Assembly: GCA_005888295.1 (NCBI GenBank)
Contig: VAWP01000049.1
Location: 1 to 33,833 of the forward strand
Direction: 5' to 3'
From: Actinomycetota bacterium
Lineage (GTDB): Bacteria > Actinomycetota > Acidimicrobiia > Acidimicrobiales > AC-9
DNA length: 33,833 nucleotides
Part shown: positions 27,669 to 33,833 of the stretch, in pieces
Layout of the letters: every line of letters starts with the position of its first letter
Numbering within the stretch: the first letter of the stretch is position 1
The notes under the pieces: generated by a model
What the model saw: the letters and a program-made list of their open reading frames with translations, nothing else
Database searches by the model: none
Told to the model about the DNA's origin: nothing
Made by a program: the position numbers and the translations under genes

Positions 27669-28382
27669 CTACAGCCCCTTCGGGAAGCTGTAGGACTTCG
27701 GCGGGACGGTTGGAGAACCGACATCCAGCTGGATCACGGCGTGGGCGTTGAGCGGAATGGAACGGGGATCGCCCTTGTACTGCTTGCCGTTGACGTAGGC
27801 GGTCACGTTTCCGAGGGCGGTGCTCACCTGGGTGGAGCTCAGCGGCTGCTGCCAGATGTCAAAGAAGTTGCCCAACGTGTAGATCTTCGGCGTGGGTGAC
27901 TCGATGTGGATGACGCCGTCCTGGGTGTGGGTGTGCAACCAGTAGAAGCAGCTCCCGGAAGCGATGAAGGGACCCTCCGACGAGTTCTGCTCGTTCGTGG
28001 GCGGCATGACGCCGATCCCCCGGGGGACGGCCCGCAGGGCGCCGCTCGAGTAGACGGCCACGTGGGCGTGGATGTGATAGGCCACCTGCTCGCCCGCCTG
28101 GCAGGCGATGCCGTCGACGGGCTGCCCGTTGGCCTGGCCCTGCGTCGAGGCCAGGAGAGGCGCCTTCAGCGGATCGGTCGCCGGGGAGCTGGGCTTCTGG
28201 GAGGAGGACGCGCTGGCGGGATGGGCCCGCTGATAGCGGCTGTAGCCGACGGTGCCGGCGCCGAGGAGCACGATGACGACCAGGAGCGTGTAGAACCCGA
28301 CCGGTGCCTTGCCCCGCTTGGTCCGGCCACCGCCAGTGGCAGCGGCGCGCGCGACTCTCTTCCCGGGCGAACGTCTGGCCAT
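27669..28382 (-). CDS. Membrane-anchored His-rich extracytoplasmic protein, unknown function
   Basis: Single N-terminal TM (FYTLLVVIVLLGAGTVGY); YHIHAHVAVYSSG and CFYWLHTHTQDGVIHIESP. Confidence 0.75.
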   Translation of the reverse strand: MARRSPGKRVARAAATGGGRTKRGKAPVGFYTLLVVIVLLGAGTVGYSRYQRAHPASASSSQKPSSPATDPLKAPLLASTQGQANGQPVDGIACQAGEQVAYHIHAHVAVYSSGALRAVPRGIGVMPPTNEQNSSEGPFIASGSCFYWLHTHTQDGVIHIESPTPKIYTLGNFFDIWQQPLSSTQVSTALGNVTAYVNGKQYKGDPRSIPLNAHAVIQLDVGSPTVPPKSYSFPKGL

Positions 28383-28530
28383 GACGTCACGATGCTAGCG
28401 AGACCTGAGCTGGGGCCCCGGTCGGGTTGCCGACCCAGCTCCCGGGTGGGGTGAGCTGGCGAGCCGTGACCCCGGCTTCCGTGGGCAAAGCGGACACGCG
28501 AACTGGCCAGAGAGGCCTACGGTAAACCTG

Positions 28531-29073
28531 GTGACCGTCGAACTCAGAACGGATCGGCTGCTGATGAGGGGGTGGGTGGACGCCGACCGCGCACCTTTCG
28601 CTGCTCTCAACGTCGATCCGGAGGTGATGGAGCACTTTCCCTCCACGCTGAGCCGGGTGGAGAGCGACCACCTCGTCGACCTCATTCAGGGCGGTCTCGT
28701 GACGCGAGGGTGGGGGCTCTGGGCGATCGAGCTGCTGGCGACGGCCACGTTCATCGGCTTCGTCGGCCTCAATGCCGTGCCGTTCGAGGCCGAGTTCACG
28801 CCAGCCGTGGAGGTCGGATGGCGTCTTGGGCGGGCGCACTGGGGTCATGGCTATGCCCCAGAGGCAGCTAGCGCCGCTCTGGACTACGGCTTCGGAGCGC
28901 TCCACCTCGACCGCATAGTGTCATTCACCTCCCTCAGCAACTTCCGGTCTCAGGCCGTGATGCGCAAGGTCGGGATGACCCGCATCGGCGAGTTCGACAA
29001 CCCCGGTGTCGCGGAAGGACACCCACTCCGTCGACATCTCCTGTACGCCATGGATCGTCCTCAGCACCGATAA
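28531..29073 (+). CDS. GNAT family N-acetyltransferase (RimJ/RimL-like)
   Basis: LRTDRLLMRGW..., VGWRLGRAHWGHGYAPEAASAALDYGF, NFRSQAVMRKVGM. Confidence 0.88.
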   Translation: MTVELRTDRLLMRGWVDADRAPFAALNVDPEVMEHFPSTLSRVESDHLVDLIQGGLVTRGWGLWAIELLATATFIGFVGLNAVPFEAEFTPAVEVGWRLGRAHWGHGYAPEAASAALDYGFGALHLDRIVSFTSLSNFRSQAVMRKVGMTRIGEFDNPGVAEGHPLRRHLLYAMDRPQHR

Positions 29074-29189
29074 CTGGCGTCCGCAGTCGTCTCCCGTTGA
29101 GGCTGTTCGATCGTACAGAGGCTCATCCTGACCCAGCCAGTCAGCAATAATAGAAGTCCCGGTCAGCCGGCCCCTTGCGTCCAGGATGG

Positions 29190-30524
29190 TCAGGCTGTGG
29201 CCGCGAACAGCTGCCAGCGCCCTGGAACACCCTTCAGCTCGTGCTCTCCCCGGTCGTCGAACTCGAGCCCCGAGCCCACCACGAGGTCGGTCACCGTCCT
29301 GGAGACAAGGACCTCGCCAGCCTGAGCCAACCCCTCGATACGCGAGGCGATGTTCACCCCGAGGCCGGCGATGTCGTCTCCGCGTAACTCGACTTCGCCG
29401 GTGTGTACGCCCGCTCGCACCTCCACCCCTACTGCCCCAGCGCCGTCGGTGATGGCCCGGGCGCACCGTACCGACCGCGCGGGGCCATCGAAGGTCGCCA
29501 GTACGCCGTCGCCAGTCGTCTTCACGAGCCGACCGCCGTATCGCTCCACCTGACGCCGGATCAAGGCGTCGTGTCGATTGAGCAGAACCCTCCAGGCCTT
29601 GTCTCCGAGCTCGACGGCCTGGCGCGTCGAAGCGACGATGTCGGTGAAGAGAACGCTGGCGAGCACCCGGTCCGGTTCGGGCACCGAGCGGGCACCGGTG
29701 AGGAACTCCTCGGTCTCGTCAAGGATCTGATCGGTATCTTCGGTCCACCAGAAGTGATCGGTGCCCGGGAGCTCGACCAGCCGGGCACCTTCGATGTGAT
29801 CGGCGAGGTATTGGCCGTGCGCCAATGGCACCATACGGTCCCCGATCCGGTGCATCACGAGGGTCGGTGCGTGCACCAACGGAAGCGCCGCTCGGACGTC
29901 GACCTCGAGGTGCGAGGTCATCAGGGCCACGGCCGCTCCCGGGCTCGCACCCAGTCGCTGGAGGCGACCAAACGACTCTCGTACGGCGGAGTCGTGCGCA
30001 ACGCTCGGAGCCCAAGCACTCAGCCCGACTCCCGTTCCCCAACTGGGCGCGAGGTACTGCGCGAACTGATGGACCAGCTCGGTCGGGACCCCGATCAGGT
30101 AATCGGGACAGGCCGTCATGCGGGCGTACGCGCCCAAGAGAACCAGCCCCCTTGTCCGCTCGGGATGGGCGGCGGCGAAGACGAGGGCCATGGGTCCGCC
30201 TTCTGACACCGCGAGAATGGCTGCTTGCTCGGACCCGGCCGCCTGCATGACCGCCTCGATGTCGAGCATCCGGCGGTCGACGTCGGGCAGTCGCTCAGTT
30301 CGGTCGGACATACCAGTGCCGCGCTTGTCGAAGATGATCACGCGGGAGAACGACCCGAGCCGGCGAAGGGCCCGAGATATGGCTTCGTCCTCCCATAGGA
30401 GCTCGACGTGTGAGATGAAGCCTGGGATCACGACGAGATCGAAGGGACCGTCGCCGAAGACCTGGTACGCAACGTGGACACCGTCGTCGGCCTTGGCGTA
30501 ATGGGTCGCCGGCGCCCCGTCCAC
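29190..30524 (-). CDS. Alpha/beta hydrolase fused to class III adenylate/guanylate cyclase domain
   Basis: SEGGPMALVFAAAHPER hydrolase elbow; VLFTDIVASTRQA, KTTGDGVLATFDGP, GVNIASRIEGLA cyclase motifs. Confidence 0.88.
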   Translation of the reverse strand: MDGAPATHYAKADDGVHVAYQVFGDGPFDLVVIPGFISHVELLWEDEAISRALRRLGSFSRVIIFDKRGTGMSDRTERLPDVDRRMLDIEAVMQAAGSEQAAILAVSEGGPMALVFAAAHPERTRGLVLLGAYARMTACPDYLIGVPTELVHQFAQYLAPSWGTGVGLSAWAPSVAHDSAVRESFGRLQRLGASPGAAVALMTSHLEVDVRAALPLVHAPTLVMHRIGDRMVPLAHGQYLADHIEGARLVELPGTDHFWWTEDTDQILDETEEFLTGARSVPEPDRVLASVLFTDIVASTRQAVELGDKAWRVLLNRHDALIRRQVERYGGRLVKTTGDGVLATFDGPARSVRCARAITDGAGAVGVEVRAGVHTGEVELRGDDIAGLGVNIASRIEGLAQAGEVLVSRTVTDLVVGSGLEFDDRGEHELKGVPGRWQLFAATA

Positions 30525-30675
30525 GCGACCATTTGAGCATGATCCGAAGCTGGGCGCGGCTAGAGAGCGCGTCAATGGCGGATGTCCGCCGTCGACCGTC
30601 CCGAGCCGTGGGCACCGCCCGATGCACCAGGTCACCGCTGGCCTCGTACACAGCAGCGGCACTGGTAGGATGAGT

Positions 30676-30777
30676 GACGAAGGGGAGTAGTCCTCCGCCG
30701 CTCGATCGACACGCTGGGACCAGGTGGCCCCCGGTCAGCGGGCTCGGCAGCCACGCCGAGTGGACGAGACCTTCGGC
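30676..30777 (+). ncRNA. yybP-ykoY-type (Mn2+) riboswitch aptamer
   Basis: CGAAGG (30678-30683) pairs with CCTTCG (30770-30775); GGGGAGTAG at the 5' strand and GGACGAGACCTTCG at the 3' strand match yybP-ykoY conserved elements; internal CTCGG/CCGAG hairpin; upstream of cation transporter gene. Confidence 0.8.
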
Positions 30778-30809
30778 AGGCACCCACGTGCCGGGCCGAG
30801 GGCATTCCC

Positions 30810-30838
30810 CTCTCCTCCGGCACCAGACAGGAGGAGAG
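30810..30838 (+). promoter_or_regulatory. Shine-Dalgarno-sequestering hairpin (riboswitch expression platform)
   Basis: CTCTCCTCC (30810-30818) perfectly complementary to GGAGGAGAG (30830-30838), directly 5' of ATG 30839. Confidence 0.75.
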
Positions 30839-31528
30839 ATGGTCGAGGCGCCCAAGGCCGCAGAGGTCACCTCCGAGCGCGCTCGCGGGCTGCAACGACT
30901 GGGGCGGCATCTCGAATACGCCACAACCGCTTGGAACAGCTTGGAGGCAGTTGTGGCCATCGCCAGCGGGGTGGCCGCCAACTCGCTTGCACTCGTCGCT
31001 TTTGGCCTCGACTCCTGCATAGAAGTCTTCGCGTCACTCGTGGTCCTATGGCACCTGGGCGGCGCCGCCGAAGACGCCGACCCTCAGCGAGCGCGGCGAG
31101 GCTTGCGCTTGATCGCGGCAGCGTTCGCGGTCCTGGGCCTCTATCTGGTGGCCGAGGCGGCCAACGGGCTGGTCGCTCGGACCCGACCGGAGTCCTCACC
31201 AATCGGTGTCGGGTTCCTCGCCGCTACGGTCGTCGTGATGTTCCTCCTGGCCAGGGCCAAGCGCCGCACCGGTTTGGCTCTCGGCAATCGGCCGCTCGTG
31301 GCCAACGGGTCCATGACCTTCATCGACGGCTGTCTCGCAGCTGGCGTCCTCGTTGCGCTTGCCGTTCAGATGGTCGAGGGTTGGTGGTGGGCCGACCCCG
31401 TCGCCGCGGGCATCGTGGCCGCCGTGGCCCTCAACGAGGCGCGCGAGGTGTGGGCCCAGGGCAGGTCGGTTACCCCGTCCCGGGGGACCCGCTCACCCTC
31501 GACAGCCAGGACAAGGGGCGCATCATGA
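30839..31528 (+). CDS. Cation diffusion facilitator-like transporter (short form)
   Basis: Multiple TMs; NSLALVAFGLDSCIEVFASLVVLW, ANGSMTFIDGCLAAGVL, WWADPVAAGIVAAVAL typical of CDF TM2/TM5/TM6. Confidence 0.75.
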   Translation: MVEAPKAAEVTSERARGLQRLGRHLEYATTAWNSLEAVVAIASGVAANSLALVAFGLDSCIEVFASLVVLWHLGGAAEDADPQRARRGLRLIAAAFAVLGLYLVAEAANGLVARTRPESSPIGVGFLAATVVVMFLLARAKRRTGLALGNRPLVANGSMTFIDGCLAAGVLVALAVQMVEGWWWADPVAAGIVAAVALNEAREVWAQGRSVTPSRGTRSPSTARTRGAS

Positions 31529-31756
31529 CAAGCAAGCCACGACCTGGGCGAGTTGGGACCAGCCGAGGTGGGCGGCTCCAGGTCGGCAGGCATCGGGCCT
31601 GGCGAGACCAGTCGAGCCGTCCACCTCGGTCGGCAAGTGCTTTGCTGTGCCCGATCAACGCGGACGGACATGGCCGGCCGAGACGATCCCAGTGCCTGTT
31701 GACACTTCAGCCCACCTCGCGGGGGCCCACCCCTACTTGCGCGCGGGCGCAGGCTC

Positions 31757-32173
31757 TCAGGCCTCGGCTTGCGGCTCCACCATGATCATCCAGGGGGTAC
31801 CAAACCGATCGATGCACATGCCGAACGAGGGGGAGAAGAAGGTAGTGCCCAAACGCATCTGCACCTGTCCTCCTTCAGCCAGGCCGTCAAATACACGCTT
31901 GGCCTTCGCGGCATCATCGAGGGTGCAACAGACACACATGCCACGGACCTGGCCGTCAAAGTTCCCTGAGGGATCATCAGCGCCCATCAACAGTCCAGCG
32001 CTGGAGGTTAGTGCGGCGTGCATAATCGCATTGGGGTTCGCTCCAGGAGGTGCAGAGCCCGCCGGCGCGTCTCTATTCGCGAGCAGCGCCAGGTCGCCGC
32101 CAAAGATCTCCGTGTAACGGGTAAACGCTTCGCGGCAGTTGCCTGGAAAGGCGAGAAAGGGATGATATGCCAT
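31757..32173 (-). CDS. VOC family (PhnB-like) protein
   Basis: MAYHPFLAFPGNCREAFTRYTEIFGG...FGMCIDRFGTPWMIMVE. Confidence 0.88.
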   Translation of the reverse strand: MAYHPFLAFPGNCREAFTRYTEIFGGDLALLANRDAPAGSAPPGANPNAIMHAALTSSAGLLMGADDPSGNFDGQVRGMCVCCTLDDAAKAKRVFDGLAEGGQVQMRLGTTFFSPSFGMCIDRFGTPWMIMVEPQAEA

Positions 32174-32266
32174 GAAGGAGATCTCCTCGTTCTTGGGCCG
32201 GTCTTCCATTCTCGAGGTGGAGACGCTCCTCAGTCCCGAGAGTCATCGGTCCTCCCTGGGCTGAGG

Positions 32267-32791
32267 TCAGAACCTGAAGCGAGTCAGCCCGCCCGGCTCG
32301 GTGCCCAGCACCACCGTCGCCGAGTTTGGCTCGATGCGATACACGTTCCACGGCGGTGGTCCCTGCGACGGCGCATTGAACGGAGCGGTGATACCGGACC
32401 CGCTCTCATCCGGTTCGGTCGGCCACCCCTGGTCCGCCCAGGCCTTGGCAACCCGCGCCAGTGTGGCCCGGTCGGTCACCCGCGCTGCCTCACCCTCGAC
32501 GACGACGTCTGCATCGCGAATCGACACCGCGATCGAGCAGCGCCGGTCGCGGGCGACGTTGCGGCTCTTCCGGGTTCCCGATCCGGTCTGGAACCAGAAG
32601 CTTCCGTCCAGCCAGAGCGCACCGACCGCAGTCACGTGCGGGCTGCCGTCCTCGTTCACCGTCGAGAGCCACGTCGTCCGAGCGTTGTGGGCGTCCGGAG
32701 CCGGCGGTGATCCGGCATCGAGCTTCTCAACCACGTTCGCCCAGTTCACTGGGGGCAGCCCGTCCGCTGCACCCAAGTTGATGATGTCCAT
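32267..32791 (-). CDS. Pyridoxamine 5'-phosphate oxidase (PPOX/F420-type) family protein
   Basis: TTWLSTVNEDGSPHVTAVGALWLDGSFWFQTGSGTRKSRNVARDRRCSIAV. Confidence 0.85.
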   Translation of the reverse strand: MDIINLGAADGLPPVNWANVVEKLDAGSPPAPDAHNARTTWLSTVNEDGSPHVTAVGALWLDGSFWFQTGSGTRKSRNVARDRRCSIAVSIRDADVVVEGEAARVTDRATLARVAKAWADQGWPTEPDESGSGITAPFNAPSQGPPPWNVYRIEPNSATVVLGTEPGGLTRFRF

Positions 32792-33082
32792 TGCGTCTCC
32801 CTTCTGGTAGCCCGGCGACGCTGCTCACGGTCGGGTCGTCCATAAGACGTTTACGGATCGGCAGAGTCATCGCGTCGTGCGTCTCCGCGGACTCCGACCC
32901 CAGCTGGACATGCTGGAGGACATCGACGTGGACGCCGACGCCCTGGACGAGTACGAGGCCGCCGAAGACCTGTACGACCGCTGGACGGCCCAGTCGGGCG
33001 GTGAAGGCATGGACCTGGCACGAGGCTGGAGCCATGCCATGGACTTCGACGGGGGGCTTAGGAGGCGAGCGAGTCGGCGTGA

Positions 33083-33385
33083 TCAACGCCGAGTGAGTTC
33101 ATTGTTTGCAGCCATCGTCGCCTTACTGGCGTCGCCGGTCTGCGAGAGGGTGACGTTGTAGGCGCTCAGAGTGGCGTCGGCCCTCTGCTGGCTGATGACG
33201 TGGCGGTTGACGGCGTCGATCACTTGTCGCTGCATCTCGGCCGAGTTCTTGATGAGGAGCCCATGGTCGGTCTGCTGGATGTTGGGGTCATGGGATGGGT
33301 CTCCCTGGGGAGTGGTCTGGTTGACATCGCAGCCGGCTCCACCCAGAGCCAGGGCAACCAACAGGGCTACGAATCCTCGTCTCAC
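33083..33385 (-). CDS. Small putative lipoprotein
   Basis: MRRGFVALLVALALGGAGC signal peptide and lipobox. Confidence 0.65.
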   Translation of the reverse strand: MRRGFVALLVALALGGAGCDVNQTTPQGDPSHDPNIQQTDHGLLIKNSAEMQRQVIDAVNRHVISQQRADATLSAYNVTLSQTGDASKATMAANNELTRR

Positions 33386-33462
33386 CTGTCCGCCAACCTC
33401 CGTCGCTTAGCGGCTGTTCAGCGGCTGCGCTCTGTCCCGCCGACTGCACAACCCCTCTGACC

Positions 33463-33538
33463 TGGTGGGCCGTAGAGGACTCGAACCTCTGACCCCTTGC
33501 GCGTCATGCAAGTGCGCTACCAACTGCGCCAACGGCCC
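33463..33538 (-). tRNA. tRNA-Val (anticodon GAC), 3' CCA encoded
   Basis: Minus strand GGGCCGT...CTTGC-ATGACGC-GCAAG...GGTTCGAGTCC...ACGGCCCACCA; cloverleaf consistent. Confidence 0.93.
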
Positions 33539-33639
33539 GGCTTCGGGTGACCCTACCACCTGGGCGCCACCCGGCCGGGGCTCGGAACGCTCCTCGGTAG
33601 TAGCTTGACCAGCGTCGTCACCCTGGGAGGCACAGGATC

Positions 33640-33833
33640 ATGGAAGCCACCACCGTCTCCGGCCACGTGGAGCGGATCGCCGAGGTCGGCTACACGATCG
33701 TCGAGGACGCCATCGAGCCCGACGTGGTCGACGCCCTGGTCGACGATCTCAATCGCCTGGTACGCAAGCTCGAGATCAAGCCGGCGTCCAACGAGTTCGA
33801 GGGAACCGAGACGCTGCGCATCTACAACCTCCT
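33640..33833 (+). CDS. N-terminus of phytanoyl-CoA dioxygenase (PhyH)-like protein, truncated by window end
   Basis: MEATTVSGHVERIAEVGYTIVEDAIEPDVVDALVDDLNRL...; GGGAGG upstream. Confidence 0.55.
   Translation, partial: MEATTVSGHVERIAEVGYTIVEDAIEPDVVDALVDDLNRLVRKLEIKPASNEFEGTETLRIYNL

Noticed and set aside
31529-31756. Possible extra gene between CDF and VOC genes
   Set aside because: ORFs here lack motifs and look like GC-driven frames; treated as intergenic.
32877-33161. 94-aa plus-strand ORF (MRLRGLRPQLDMLEDIDVDADALDEYEAAEDLYDRW...)
   Set aside because: Possible small acidic protein, but overlaps the lipoprotein 3' end, no clear RBS or family; insufficient support.

Overview
High-GC actinobacterial chromosomal segment, possibly Acidimicrobiia (inference from GC and gene content). 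I saw no phage, IS or CRISPR. Left to right: (i) a tight + strand four-gene operon (fatty-acyl-CoA-reductase-like SDR fused to a HAD domain, MDR alcohol dehydrogenase, LarA-like/DUF2088 protein, PlsC acyltransferase); (ii) gltB with a long low-complexity linker containing a 4x30-bp tandem repeat; (iii) minus-strand murT-gatD and a HAD-PlsC fusion, divergent from a LysR regulator; (iv) a GAF-SpoIIE phosphatase / HATPase / unknown / GT2 operon, where the GT2 gene appears frameshifted; (v) MFS transporter, alpha/beta hydrolase, peptide deformylase, lipoprotein, cysteine-less HesB/IscA-like protein, cupin, ECF sigma factor, dinB; (vi) His-rich membrane-anchored protein, GNAT, alpha/beta hydrolase-adenylate cyclase fusion; (vii) a probable yybP-ykoY (Mn2+) riboswitch with a Shine-Dalgarno-sequestering hairpin upstream of a CDF-like cation transporter; (viii) VOC, PPOX and lipoprotein genes, tRNA-Val(GAC) and the start of a PhyH-like gene. 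Strongest leads: the riboswitch-CDF unit, the lipid-type operon with an embedded LarA homolog, and a hairpin-repeat family shared by the gltB linker and an intergenic region. All calls come from reading the sequence and supplied ORFs; no database search was run.
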